Below are positions 1-7,913 of a stretch of 61,441 nucleotides of DNA, piece after piece. This stretch comes from an uncultured Prevotellaceae bacterium (GTDB lineage Bacteria; Bacteroidota; Bacteroidia; Bacteroidales; Bacteroidaceae). The DNA lies in contig CACZVX010000005.1 in the NCBI GenBank assembly GCA_902784755.1, forward strand, positions 1 to 61,441, in the 5' to 3' direction. The notes beneath the pieces are model-generated. The model saw nothing but the letters and a program-made list of their open reading frames with translations. It was not told the DNA's origin and did no database searches. Position 1 is the first letter of the stretch. Every line of letters begins with the position of its first letter. The translations under genes were made by a program, and so were the position numbers.

Positions 1-15
1 GGGGCGCATATTTTA

Positions 16-46
16 GGGTGTAATCCTGTAATCCTGTAATCGCTTG
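16..46 (-). repeat. Dispersed TAATCCTG repeat, copy 1
   Basis: This stretch contains the octamer TAATCCTG in tandem, then TAATCGCTTG. Three more copies are at 2201-2226, 2471-2508 and 6969-7006. On the forward strand this copy reads in the same direction as 2471-2508 and opposite to the other two. With 2201-2226 it brackets the two leftmost genes as an imperfect inverted pair. Confidence 0.85.
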
Positions 47-96
47 TGAACGGGGAAACATCCTTTGTTCATATGATTTCTTTTATTTAGAAGTAC

Positions 97-1293
97 TTAT
101 AGCGCAAACTCTGCGGTAAGACCCCACTTCATCATATTGCCGGTACCTGAGCCCTCCAAAGACTTGTACCAGTCAGCGTGCAGTCGGGCATAATGCTTGC
201 CTACTGCCATCTGGGCGCCGCCACCGAGATAGATTCCATAGTGGGCGGTGTTGTCCAATGTTATGTCCACGATTTGTTTAGACTGGTAGGTTCGGGTTTC
301 CTTGTTTCCATGATGGAACACGTAGAATCCGCCGCCACGGACCAGCGGAACAATCTTCCCTTTGCCGAAGCGCTTGACCACACCCAAGGCAAAAGTCAAC
401 CTGCTCTTTTCGTACGTGGTATGCGACGGCTCTATTCCTCCTTTAACCATTGTGTCGTGTTCGAATTTTGCCTTGGGAGAATATGCTACGCCAATCTCCA
501 CGCTACCGCCCTTCATTACCCGCTCGATATCCACCTCTGCGCCGATACCGATTTCAAACGTGCTGCCGTGGTAGTTCTCGTCAGGCAGACTCTGGTATTC
601 TGTCCGCTCATGCGAATAGTATGCATAGCCGGCAAATGCCTTTAAATGAGTCTTCATCTTGTCTGATTCTTCCTTGTATTCATACACCATGCACGAGCTT
701 CCATCTGTACAAACGTCGCTGTGATAGTCGCGCACCACCTTTACAAGTTTCTTTCTCGTCAGGTCTTTTTCATTCATGTCCTGACAAGCCTTCCACGAAT
801 CCTTCAACAGGAGTTTCACTTTTCCGTATTGTTCCTTCTGCTCCTGTTTAATATCATCTGCATCATGAATCGTTGATGATGACAGAACCGTCCTATTAGC
901 AAGTCGTGCCATCTCACCGTCTTCCCGTTCAAAGAAGAAGTATTCATCATAACTGTCAGCCACACAGTACAAGTTCATCATGCCTTGCACCATAAACTCG
1001 GCAAAGTATAATTCCGGATTGCCATACACATTGAGTCGGCGCGTGACAAAGTATTTACCGTTATTGTCGAATCTGAAACCCTCTATCTCCCCGGGCTTGT
1101 ACGTCTTTCCATCCTTTCCACCGTTAGCCCAGAACTCACATTGCTTTGATAGTTTCTCGTTAGTACGGAAGTCAAGAATACCCCTAATCGTGTCACCGCT
1201 GTTAGTGATGATATACCCCGGTTTCGGATTAGTCTGAGCAATGGTCGCTGTTGCCGAAATCGCCAACAGGACGAAGAGAATAATTCTTTTCAT
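97..1293 (-). CDS. Secreted outer-membrane-type protein of unknown function
   Basis: I do not recognise a named family. The start at 1293 is chosen because it gives a clean signal peptide (MKRIILFVLLAISATATIAQ); the open frame extends upstream to 1404, but that part does not look like a leader. The mature protein has an N-terminal part of about 200 residues, with a stretch like that of Bacteroidota proteins of unknown function (PGYIITNSGDTIRG). The last 160 residues are rich in alternating hydrophobic and aromatic residues and end in phenylalanine-alanine-leucine, as expected of an outer-membrane beta-barrel. The role is unknown. It lies next to a broken RhuM gene and between two inverted copies of a dispersed repeat, so it may be accessory. 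Confidence 0.7.
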   Translation of the reverse strand: MKRIILFVLLAISATATIAQTNPKPGYIITNSGDTIRGILDFRTNEKLSKQCEFWANGGKDGKTYKPGEIEGFRFDNNGKYFVTRRLNVYGNPELYFAEFMVQGMMNLYCVADSYDEYFFFEREDGEMARLANRTVLSSSTIHDADDIKQEQKEQYGKVKLLLKDSWKACQDMNEKDLTRKKLVKVVRDYHSDVCTDGSSCMVYEYKEESDKMKTHLKAFAGYAYYSHERTEYQSLPDENYHGSTFEIGIGAEVDIERVMKGGSVEIGVAYSPKAKFEHDTMVKGGIEPSHTTYEKSRLTFALGVVKRFGKGKIVPLVRGGGFYVFHHGNKETRTYQSKQIVDITLDNTAHYGIYLGGGAQMAVGKHYARLHADWYKSLEGSGTGNMMKWGLTAEFAL

Positions 1294-1352
1294 CATTAGT
1301 TCTAATTTCACAGTAGTATGATTCATGTTTCCTGTCATAATTAAATCTATCT

Positions 1353-1724
1353 TTATGCTGTTAAATACTTTTCTTTTTTTGCACAGCCTAAACAAACACA
1401 GCAAAGGCCTGAACTGTACTGCGTGCCACGAACGCCTCGCACCCTATAGCCTATGGCAATTATCATTTCAAGCGAGTAGAATACCACGTTGTAGTTCTTG
1501 CCATCAGCGGCAGTAGTTAAGAAATTCTTAACAACTGAATTTTTACGCAACTCTTTGTCTTTCAGTATGTTAGCTGTATGCATACTGATGTTAGGCTTCG
1601 AGGTGGCAAAAAGTTCCGCCATCTGTTGCTGGTTGAGCCATATCTTGCCATCCTTGGCAAAGAGGGCTACGGATGCCCGCCCGTCTGCTGTGCGATATAT
1701 GATGATATTCTGCTCGTCGTTCAT
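1353..1724 (-). pseudogene. Truncated RhuM-family protein (N-terminal fragment)
   Basis: From Met at 1724 the product begins MNDEQNIIIYRTADGRASV and continues through a DNA-binding-like segment (LNQQQMAELFATSKPNISMH) to IGYRVRGVRGTQ. This matches the conserved first part of RhuM-family proteins, which usually run to about 300 residues or more. After RGTQ the frame degenerates into a cysteine-rich tail and stops at about 123 residues. I see no continuation in the other minus-strand frames, so this looks like a deletion rather than a simple frameshift. RhuM genes are typical of islands and phage-like regions. The longer open frame up to 1841 lacks a convincing N-terminus. Confidence 0.7.
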
Positions 1725-2032
1725 GCCTCTTTCTATCTTTCTGCAAAAATAATAGTGCAAAAAAACGATTGAGCAAAGACAATGAGGATATATCTTCATT
1801 CTTGAGCGTGAGTTTTTTATCCAAATCGAAGACAATAGCAAAGATTTTAATTAATTTTTTCCCTGCTTTAGAGCCGCCCCTTATTAAGGGGTTCAAAATG
1901 TTGAGATGCAGCCTATCTTAGGCGAAGCTAAAATTAGCAATAAGAATCGGGGAATTGCAAACGTAATGGGGGTTTTTATTTGTCTCTTGGCGATGCTCTT
2001 CGGATGGAGAGGATGGTTCCTGCGCTTCCGAT

Positions 2033-2144
2033 GAGTGGAAGGGTTGTTTCTATGGCGTGGAAGGGTTGCTTCTATGGCCTAGAAGGGCTGCTTCTATGGC
2101 CTAGAAACGAGGCTTCTTTGGCGTGGAAGCGGGGCTTCTGATGG
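2033..2144 (+). repeat. 22-base imperfect tandem repeat array
   Basis: About five units with a period of 22 bases share a core like GTGGAAGGGTTGCTTCTATG. Because 22 is not a multiple of 3 the array cannot code for a regular protein repeat. Units abut with no spacers, so this is not a CRISPR array. Confidence 0.75.
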
Positions 2145-2200
2145 GTGGAAGGATGGACGGGATTTAGGGGCTGGCTTATACTGAATTGGTTGACAGAGGG

Positions 2201-2226
2201 ATTACAAGATTACAGGATTACACCCT
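2201..2226 (+). repeat. Dispersed TAATCCTG repeat, copy 2
   Basis: It contains ATTACAGGATTACACCCT in the same orientation as the copy at 6969-7006, with one variant unit (ATTACAAG). As at 6969-7006, a GTGCCCTG motif follows within about 15 bases, so the shared element is longer than the core. Confidence 0.8.
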
Positions 2227-2470
2227 GTTTTTTGTGCCCTGGATTTCTAAGATTGCATAATTATACTATATGTTTATATTATTATATATATTTATGTATA
2301 TATATACTTATATTTATATATATATTAATAAATATACATAAATGATTTTGCAAATAATCGTTTGTTTTGTTCTATTTTTAATTATTTATATACATATTTA
2401 TTTATATATATAGATATTTATATATAATCATAAAAATGAGAAAATCGAGCGCTTCGGGGGGAGGGGGCAT

Positions 2471-2508
2471 AATTTGGGGTGTAATCCTGTAATCCTGTAA
2501 TCGCTTGC
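2471..2508 (-). repeat. Left 38-base inverted repeat of the DUF3987 module
   Basis: It starts AATTTGGGGTGTAATCCTG and ends TAATCGCTTGC. All 38 bases are the exact reverse complement of 6969-7006. The two copies enclose three genes (3059-6956) and nothing else. Confidence 0.9.
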
Positions 2509-2589
2509 TCGGAAAACCCCGATAAACAGGGCATTCTGGAGGGGGGGGGCAGAAGTTACAACTCTGTTTGCGTCGTTTTTTTTAACAAA

Positions 2590-2811
2590 AATCTTCGCTT
2601 TTTGCCTTAAAATCAATCTTCCCCAGCCTCTCTTTAACACAAATCGTCAAAAATCAGATATTAATCTTCGCTTTTTGCCTTGTTATCAACCACCCCCAGC
2701 CCCTCCTTTCTAAGGAGGGGAGTTTGGGGAGTTGGAAGGGATTGGTCGCCTCTTTTCTAAGGTGGGGAGTTTGGGGAGTTGGAAGGGATTGTCCCTCTTT
2801 TCTAAGGAGGG
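2590..2811 (+). repeat. Duplicated segments with strong hairpin
   Basis: The block AATCTTCGCTTTTTGCCTT occurs at 2590-2608 and 2663-2681. A 35-base segment starting CTAAGGAGGGGAGTTTGGGG at 2710 recurs at 2757 with one change, and its beginning recurs again at 2802. Positions 2700-2720 form a perfect hairpin: CCCCTCCTT, three-base loop, AAGGAGGGG. The segments look like copies of a dispersed intergenic element; no coding function is apparent. Confidence 0.75.
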
Positions 2812-2992
2812 GGAGAATTACTGCATTAGTTGCGTTCACTCTTTTCCCTCTTTAGGTATGGGGACTGTTCGAATATTTTTGTGGGTTTTTCGTGGTTTTT
2901 TGTCAATAGGTTGTTTTAATTGGGTCGTCATGGTAACCGTTAAAATAGGGTAAAGTTGCGGGGCGGTGTGAGACTATATCGCTGAAATGTGG

Positions 2993-3000
2993 TACATTTG
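2993..3000 (+). promoter_or_regulatory. Candidate -7 promoter element
   Basis: TACATTTG fits the Bacteroidota -7 consensus TAnnTTTG. It lies 59 bases before the ATG at 3059 and inside the longer open frame that begins at 2987, which argues for the 3059 start. No clear upstream TTTG was seen. Confidence 0.5.
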
Positions 3001-3058
3001 CAAACCGGAAAAGAAATTTTGCAACCCAAAAACAATATCGTACGAAAAATTATCAGTT

Positions 3059-3751
3059 ATGGACAGACATCTGCTGAAACTTGAACCGCCCTATAGCATT
3101 ATCTATGCTGACGGAATGATCGGGCGGCACATTGCCAACATCATCTGCACGGATTATACTCAGGAAAACAACCCTGATGCCGACGGACTCTACACGGAGA
3201 CCTATCCGGTGCTGGATTGCGGGGGACTGACGCCTGCCGGCTCTGTGGCCGCTGGCAGCATGGTGGAGGATTGCCGCGTGATTCTGCCCGGTAAAGCGGT
3301 TGAGCGCGAAGGGGCTCCCAGCCTCACACTCTATCAGTTTGCCCGTCTGGTGGAGTTTGATTCCCTGCAGAGGCTTCCGCTGGAGCATTGGAACCTGTTT
3401 GAGCGACTGGCTGGTCTGGGGGTGCGCATCGTGCCTGAAACGGAGAAGAATGAACACGGCGTGGAGTTTGAAAGGATGGAGTATGAGATTTCGCTCTCGA
3501 TGTTGGGCAACCACGAGCATCTGAGCGTGAAGAGCAACGTCTATCAGGGCTTCTATTTCTATGCCGACGGCACTTCTGAGGAGTGCTTCAGGCAGTTGGA
3601 TGACCAGAAGCATGCTTACGTGGCGATATTCGACGAGCAGGGGCTGTTTGGCCTGAAGTTTCATTTCCAGTCGAGCGATATGACTTGCCTGAGTGTGGTG
3701 GCCCGCCTGAATGGTGAGGAACTGGACCCTAAACTGAAGATTTTCGATTGA
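3059..3751 (+). CDS. Hypothetical protein, first gene of the DUF3987 module
   Basis: The 230-residue product starts MDRHLLKLEPPYSIIYADG. I do not recognise a family. It is soluble, acidic and has no signal peptide or membrane segment. Start 3059 is preferred over 2987 because a -7 promoter element lies between them. It is 26 bases upstream of the next gene and in the same direction, so the two are probably co-transcribed. Its place inside the 38-base inverted repeats and beside a BT4734-like/DUF3987 protein suggests a role in the same accessory system, but nothing in its sequence shows which. Confidence 0.75.
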   Translation: MDRHLLKLEPPYSIIYADGMIGRHIANIICTDYTQENNPDADGLYTETYPVLDCGGLTPAGSVAAGSMVEDCRVILPGKAVEREGAPSLTLYQFARLVEFDSLQRLPLEHWNLFERLAGLGVRIVPETEKNEHGVEFERMEYEISLSMLGNHEHLSVKSNVYQGFYFYADGTSEECFRQLDDQKHAYVAIFDEQGLFGLKFHFQSSDMTCLSVVARLNGEELDPKLKIFD

Positions 3752-3777
3752 TATAATTTAAGTACGCGCGCGAAACG

Positions 3778-4368
3778 ATGGCCGAGAAACTGAATCCGAT
3801 ACCGGTTGAGTTTGTGGTGGACTTTGCCCGTGAGTTTTCCACGGCAAAGCAGCGTGAGCCTTACGTTCAGCTCATCAACCGCTGGGGCTTGCATGAGAAG
3901 CAGGCGACCGAGGGGCTGGAGATTAGCGGGCAGCTGAAGGATGCCCCACAGAAGAAGGACCCTAATAGGTCGCTGTTGTTTATGTATCCAGAATACCGTG
4001 AAGGAAAGAAGCTGGAGCAGCTGAAGGAGGCGCTGCTGGTGATTGATGCGAAGATTCACGGGCACATGGTGAGGTGGACGTGGGCCTACGTGATGCGCGT
4101 GATGTTGGATGAGAATATACTGACCACAAATGTGGTTACACAATTCGACGAGCTGGTGTGCGGGCTCATATCGAAGGGCAAGGACACCGTGAGGAAAAGC
4201 GGCGACTACATCAAGCTGTTGAACCGCAAGGAGTCGTACCATTTCTGGCCGAAGGATTATAAGATAGGTAAGGAACTGGCTCACGACCGCTTTTTCTGCT
4301 ATGAGGTGTTCAATGAGTTGGCCGCCGTGTTGGACAAGCGTCCCGTGAAATTTAACGAGTACACCTAA
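3778..4368 (+). CDS. Hypothetical protein, second gene of the DUF3987 module
   Basis: The 196-residue product starts MAEKLNPIPVEFVVDFAREF. It is charged and mostly helical by composition, with no signal peptide, membrane segment or motif I recognise. It follows the previous gene by 26 bases and is followed by a repeat array and an intrinsic terminator (4468-4498), which makes the pair an operon of two. The function is unknown. A DNA- or protein-binding helper of the downstream ATPase is possible but is only a guess from position. Confidence 0.75.
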   Translation: MAEKLNPIPVEFVVDFAREFSTAKQREPYVQLINRWGLHEKQATEGLEISGQLKDAPQKKDPNRSLLFMYPEYREGKKLEQLKEALLVIDAKIHGHMVRWTWAYVMRVMLDENILTTNVVTQFDELVCGLISKGKDTVRKSGDYIKLLNRKESYHFWPKDYKIGKELAHDRFFCYEVFNELAAVLDKRPVKFNEYT

Positions 4369-4380
4369 CTTTTAACCGCT

Positions 4381-4467
4381 TTTTTTTTCCGAAACCTTTC
4401 CGCGCTTTTCCAAGACCTTTCCGCGTTTTTCCAAAATTATTCCTTTCTTTTTCCAAAACCTTTCCAC
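4381..4467 (+). repeat. 21-22-base tandem repeat before terminator
   Basis: About four units share a core like TTTTCCAAAACCTTTCCGCG with a period of 21-22 bases. Read on the other strand the core is GGAAAGGTTTTGGAAAA, which resembles the GGAAGGGTTG core of the array at 2033-2144. Confidence 0.65.
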
Positions 4468-4498
4468 GGCCTTCCGGGGCCTCTTGGAAGGGCTTTTT
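4468..4498 (+). terminator. Intrinsic terminator after the two small module genes
   Basis: GCCTTCC and GGAAGGGC pair around a short loop with one bulged base, followed by TTTTTT. It separates the two upstream genes from the large ATPase gene, which has its own promoter element at 4526. Confidence 0.65.
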
Positions 4499-4525
4499 TC
4501 TATTGCCATATCTATAAAAAGGTAT

Positions 4526-4604
4526 TAATTTTGTCGATGGAATTACAATGCTGGCCAGCGGGTAGAGTTCCATAGTAGAAACTTTTAATACTCTTTTTAT
4601 TTAT
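4526..4604 (+). promoter_or_regulatory. -7 element and structured leader of the DUF3987 gene
   Basis: TAATTTTG at 4526-4533 fits TAnnTTTG. The leader that follows holds ATGGAA at 4537-4542 and TTCCAT at 4568-4573, which can pair around a perfect palindrome GCTGGCCAGC at 4550-4559. This could be an operator or an RNA hairpin controlling the gene at 4605. Confidence 0.5.
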
Positions 4605-6956
4605 ATGTTGCGTTACAAAAAAAATATTGCCATGAACGGCATGATAAATGCCAACAAGGGAGTGGCCATAAACCGCCCCCTGGAATATTTCAACACGCTC
4701 TCGGAGAATCCCGGGCTGGTGAGTCTGATTGCCCAGATTCGCTCAACGGAGGATGCTGATGAGCGCCGCCGACTGAAGGGCCAGCTGCCTTTCCGCTGCC
4801 CTCACTATTTCCGCTTCCGCGACGATCATCGCTCGCAGGAGTCACTTGTGCCCGAGGCTTTCACCTTTCAGACCTGCGTGGATATCGACAAGCAGGAGCA
4901 GGTGGAGCCAGCTATGGCCAAAGCACGCCAGCTGAACGAGCAGGAGGGGCCCTGGCGGGGAATGCTGCTTCGCATGGAGCGGTCGGCCTCTAACAAACTC
5001 CATCTTGACATCCGCATCCCCGTGGGACAGACCATCGAGGAGGCTCAGCGCGCCTATTGCCAGGCTTTGGGCGTGGAGCCCGACGAGGACTGTTTCTCGC
5101 CCGAGCGCATGATTTATATGGTGGACAAGGATTCGGTCATCTATTGTTCTGACGAGTGGCAGGCGGAATTGCCTGAAGAGGAGATTGCCCTGAGGCGCAA
5201 GGCCTATCAGGAGCGCGGACTGGGCTTCGATGGGAGACCTGTGGGCACAGATGTCGTGGTTGCCCCAAAGGCTCCCACTACGCTTCCTGTCAAGGCTTAT
5301 CCTGAGTTCTATCGCGGCATTCCCTACACCTATCTTATAGATGAACTGGAGGAGATGCTCGGCGGCAAACCCGAACACGGCCAGCGTAACGATTTCATCC
5401 TGAAAATGGCTTCTCATCTGCGCCATGTGTGCAACGACGATGCCGGATGGGTGCTGCATGTGCTGCCCAACTATGGTGAGGCTCAGAGCCGTGTGGATGA
5501 GACTGTCAGGGGAGCCCTTCAGCGCTATAAATCGGCCGGCATGACGCCTACGATGCAACTGGCTATCGAAAAGGCCCGCCAGCGCATGGAGGAGGAGAAC
5601 GGCGAAGGCAATGTGCACGAACTGCTCCGCTGCCCTGAGATGCCCCGCCGTCTGCCCCGACCTGTAAAGGACCTGCTTTCGGCTTCGCCCCGCGTGTATC
5701 ATCCCATGATTGCCTGTGCCGTCTGGCCTGCTATCGCCACCCGTCTGGGAGGTGTGAAGATTCAGTATGCCGGTGGTCAGCTGATGGAGGCTGCGCTGAT
5801 GTGTTGTACGGTGGCTCCGATGTCGTCGGGAAAGTCGGCTGTCAACCAGCCTGTCCACATCATCCTGGAGGACATCATCAAGCGCGATGACGAGAACCGT
5901 GAACGTGAGCAGAACTGGAAGGACCAGCAGAACCAGAAGGGTGCCAACGAGAAAGGCAGCGGCCGCCCTACTGATATCTGTGTGCAGGTGGTGGATTCGG
6001 ACATGACCAATGCGGCCTTCACTCAACGACTCTGCGATGTTTATCGGGCTGGCAACAAGGCGCTCTACACCATCATGGACGAAGTGGAGATGCTGAAGAA
6101 GGTGGCTGGTGGAACCATGGAACAGGTGACTCGCATCATCTGCCGAGGCTTCGACTGCAATATGTACGGACAGGAGCGTGTGGGAACACTCTCTGTCTCA
6201 GGCCGTGCTCCGCTCCGCTGGAACTTCAATGCCTCTACAACTCCTGTGAGTGCCCAGCGATTCTTTGGCAAGAACATTGTGGATGGAACACTCTCGCGCA
6301 TCCTCATCTGTACCATCATCGAGGAAGAGGGTGGGGGAATCCCACATTTCGGAGACTATGGCGACGAGTACCGCGAGCTCATCAAGCCCTGGCTCAGAAA
6401 TCTCGACCAGGAAGTTCCGAAGCCCATCTACAACGAGGATGGAAGCGTGAACGGATATGAAGTGAAAGAACCGATTGTGTGCCGACAGGCAATCAAGCTG
6501 GCAGAACAACTCGTTCAGGCAGGTAACGACCGTGCCTCGCTGATGGACAATCCCGCCTATGGCAAACTCTCGCGCCGTGCTGCCGTGATCAGTTTCCGCA
6601 TTGCCGTGCTGCTCTGGCTGATGTGTGGGCGCAAATGGTCGAAGGACATCGAGGTGTTCTGCCGCTGGGTGTTCGACTACGATTTATGGTGCAAGTTCCG
6701 CTTCTTTGGAAAGGCCATTCAGGAAGAGTTCGACAAGGAGCAGAAGGCCGTCAGCCGTTGTACTCCCAACATGCTCGACCAGTTGCTGGACCGTTTCAAA
6801 CGTGAGGATTTGGCCTCTCTGCGCCGCCAGCATGGCAAGTCGGAGAATCCCAAGAACCAGCTGGCCCAATGGATGAACCGCGGTTTCATCATCAAGGACG
6901 AGCAGACGGGTGAGTTCATCAAGACCCTGAAATACCTGAAGCGGCATGCTGCCTAA
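4605..6956 (+). CDS. BT4734-like / DUF3987 P-loop ATPase (primase-helicase-like)
   Basis: The 783-residue protein has an N-terminal region resembling the BT4734-like (VirE N-terminal) domain up to about residue 190 and a C-terminal DUF3987 ATPase region. A Walker A motif (APMSSGKS, residues 404-411) and a Walker B-like motif (TIMDEVE, with Asp492 and Glu493) are visible. A conserved tail with WNFNASTTP and a winged-helix-like end follows. Family members occur in phage, plasmid and island loci of Bacteroidota and are thought to act in DNA replication or unwinding; no activity is shown here. It sits alone between a terminator and the right inverted repeat. Start could also be the in-frame ATG at 4632. 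No integrase, relaxase or transposase accompanies it. Confidence 0.85.
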   Translation: MLRYKKNIAMNGMINANKGVAINRPLEYFNTLSENPGLVSLIAQIRSTEDADERRRLKGQLPFRCPHYFRFRDDHRSQESLVPEAFTFQTCVDIDKQEQVEPAMAKARQLNEQEGPWRGMLLRMERSASNKLHLDIRIPVGQTIEEAQRAYCQALGVEPDEDCFSPERMIYMVDKDSVIYCSDEWQAELPEEEIALRRKAYQERGLGFDGRPVGTDVVVAPKAPTTLPVKAYPEFYRGIPYTYLIDELEEMLGGKPEHGQRNDFILKMASHLRHVCNDDAGWVLHVLPNYGEAQSRVDETVRGALQRYKSAGMTPTMQLAIEKARQRMEEENGEGNVHELLRCPEMPRRLPRPVKDLLSASPRVYHPMIACAVWPAIATRLGGVKIQYAGGQLMEAALMCCTVAPMSSGKSAVNQPVHIILEDIIKRDDENREREQNWKDQQNQKGANEKGSGRPTDICVQVVDSDMTNAAFTQRLCDVYRAGNKALYTIMDEVEMLKKVAGGTMEQVTRIICRGFDCNMYGQERVGTLSVSGRAPLRWNFNASTTPVSAQRFFGKNIVDGTLSRILICTIIEEEGGGIPHFGDYGDEYRELIKPWLRNLDQEVPKPIYNEDGSVNGYEVKEPIVCRQAIKLAEQLVQAGNDRASLMDNPAYGKLSRRAAVISFRIAVLLWLMCGRKWSKDIEVFCRWVFDYDLWCKFRFFGKAIQEEFDKEQKAVSRCTPNMLDQLLDRFKREDLASLRRQHGKSENPKNQLAQWMNRGFIIKDEQTGEFIKTLKYLKRHAA

Positions 6957-6968
6957 CCCCGCATTCGG

Positions 6969-7006
6969 GCAAGCGATTACAGGATTACAGGATTACACCC
7001 CAAATT
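6969..7006 (+). repeat. Right 38-base inverted repeat of the DUF3987 module
   Basis: It starts GCAAGCGATTACAGGATTAC and is the exact reverse complement of 2471-2508, beginning 12 bases after the stop codon of the ATPase gene. Confidence 0.9.
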
Positions 7007-7030
7007 TGGTGCCCTGATGGGTGAAAAAAG

Positions 7031-7061
7031 AGAGACGGATTCCGTGATGGAGTCCGCCTCT
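7031..7061 (-). terminator. Bidirectional intrinsic terminator
   Basis: AGAGACGGA pairs with TCCGCCTCT (one G-U pair). Read on the minus strand it is followed by CTTTTTTC, serving the gene at 7109-7492. Read on the plus strand it is followed by TGTTTTT. Confidence 0.7.
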
Positions 7062-7108
7062 TGTTTTTAATTGATTGATTGTCAGTATGTTATGCTTTAT
7101 TGTTTGTC

Positions 7109-7492
7109 TTACGCCCTGATGAGTTTCTGGTAGGAATCTTCGTATTCTTGCGGATGTTTGCCGAGAAAAATGATGTTTATGAGGCAATTGGCCACCAGTG
7201 AGGTGTCGTCGAGGTCCACGTTCTTGTCTTTGGTGACTTCCTTGCCGAGCAGCACTTCCCATGAGGCGTTGAAACAGGAGTCGGGTGCTCCATAGAAGGA
7301 ATTACCGCTATCGGGATCAGTCATCAGCTGGTAGCGGATGGCTTTCTTGGAATGTTGCGGCTCGAGGGCATAGAGCATATTGAAGGCGCGCATGAACTCG
7401 CGCTTGTGGCGCTTGGCATTGGGGTACATCACGCAGACTTCGGGGAAAAAGTCCTCGAAGTCGAAGGTTTCTAGGAGTTGTTTGAGTTTCAT
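7109..7492 (-). CDS. Small hypothetical protein
   Basis: The 127-residue product starts MKLKQLLETFDFEDFFPEV. It resembles short Bacteroidota proteins of unknown function that begin with a helical LKxLLxxxDFxDxxP segment (possibly DUF6557), but I am not sure of the family. There is no signal peptide or membrane segment. It lies just outside the right inverted repeat and reads toward it, ending at its own terminator. The function is unknown. Confidence 0.65.
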   Translation of the reverse strand: MKLKQLLETFDFEDFFPEVCVMYPNAKRHKREFMRAFNMLYALEPQHSKKAIRYQLMTDPDSGNSFYGAPDSCFNASWEVLLGKEVTKDKNVDLDDTSLVANCLINIIFLGKHPQEYEDSYQKLIRA

Positions 7493-7911
7493 ATTTTTGG
7501 TTTATGAGTTTATGAGTTTATGAGTTTTTAAGTTTATGAGTTTATGAATTTAGCTCACACGGGGACTGTACCTCTGTGATATTTTTAATGCTTAATGCTT
7601 AATCGTATATTTTTTATTCTTCATTATCTTGGTCGCTACGCTCGAAATTATATTAAAAATTATTTTAAAAATTTTATTGACTGTTTCGCCAACGTATTAT
7701 AAACAGTAATTTTAAATTCAATTTCAAGGGCGAAGCCCGACCATAAATTGGCTATGCCCTTTTGGGCCGCCGATCTGGCGATTCTTCATTATGAACTTCG
7801 TTCATGATTTTGCTTCCGCTCGGCATAACTCAAGCAAGCTTGGTCCTGCTCTCGCTTAATCGCAAAATTCTTCACTCCATTCCCGAGCAGGGCTCGCCTA
7901 CCCGTAGCCTT
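7493..7911. other. Repeat-rich intergenic region
   Basis: No gene is seen. 7501-7550 is a run of short direct repeats of TTTATGAG. The rest is a string of small hairpins such as GGGCGAAGCCC. Its last part, 7878-7913, reappears on the opposite strand inside recF (10354-10389). Confidence 0.65.
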
Positions 7912-7913
7912 TC
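7878..7913 (-). repeat. Dispersed element also found inside recF
   Basis: Read on the minus strand it contains GAAAGGCTACGGGTAGGCGA, seven bases, then TCGGGAATG. The same two blocks with the same spacing occur at 10354-10389, giving 32 of 36 matches. It overlaps the exonuclease stop codon by two bases and includes a CGAGC/GCTCG hairpin. Confidence 0.8.

Larger units (their letters stand above)
1725..2986. other. Long intergenic region with repeats and AT-rich tract
   Basis: No convincing gene is present. The region holds a 22-base tandem array (2033-2144), a dispersed repeat copy (2201-2226), an extreme AT-rich tract of TATA-like runs (about 2255-2440), a second dispersed repeat copy (2471-2508), and imperfect duplications with a strong hairpin (2590-2811). 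Short open frames here follow the repeats and have no coding character. Confidence 0.7.

Noticed and set aside
2033-2144. Possible CRISPR array in the 22-base repeats
   Set aside because: Units abut without spacers, and no cas gene is present in the window.
2145-2345. Small open frame in the AT-rich tract
   Set aside because: It is built from low-complexity TATA runs and a dispersed repeat, with Ile/Tyr-rich translation and no coding character.
2987-3058. Longer N-terminus of the first module gene
   Set aside because: A -7 promoter element at 2993-3000 lies within it, so these codons are probably not transcribed.
4842-6026. Long open frame on the minus strand (394 residues)
   Set aside because: It lies wholly within the DUF3987 gene, is rich in His, Leu and Arg as expected of a shadow frame, and has no recognisable domain.
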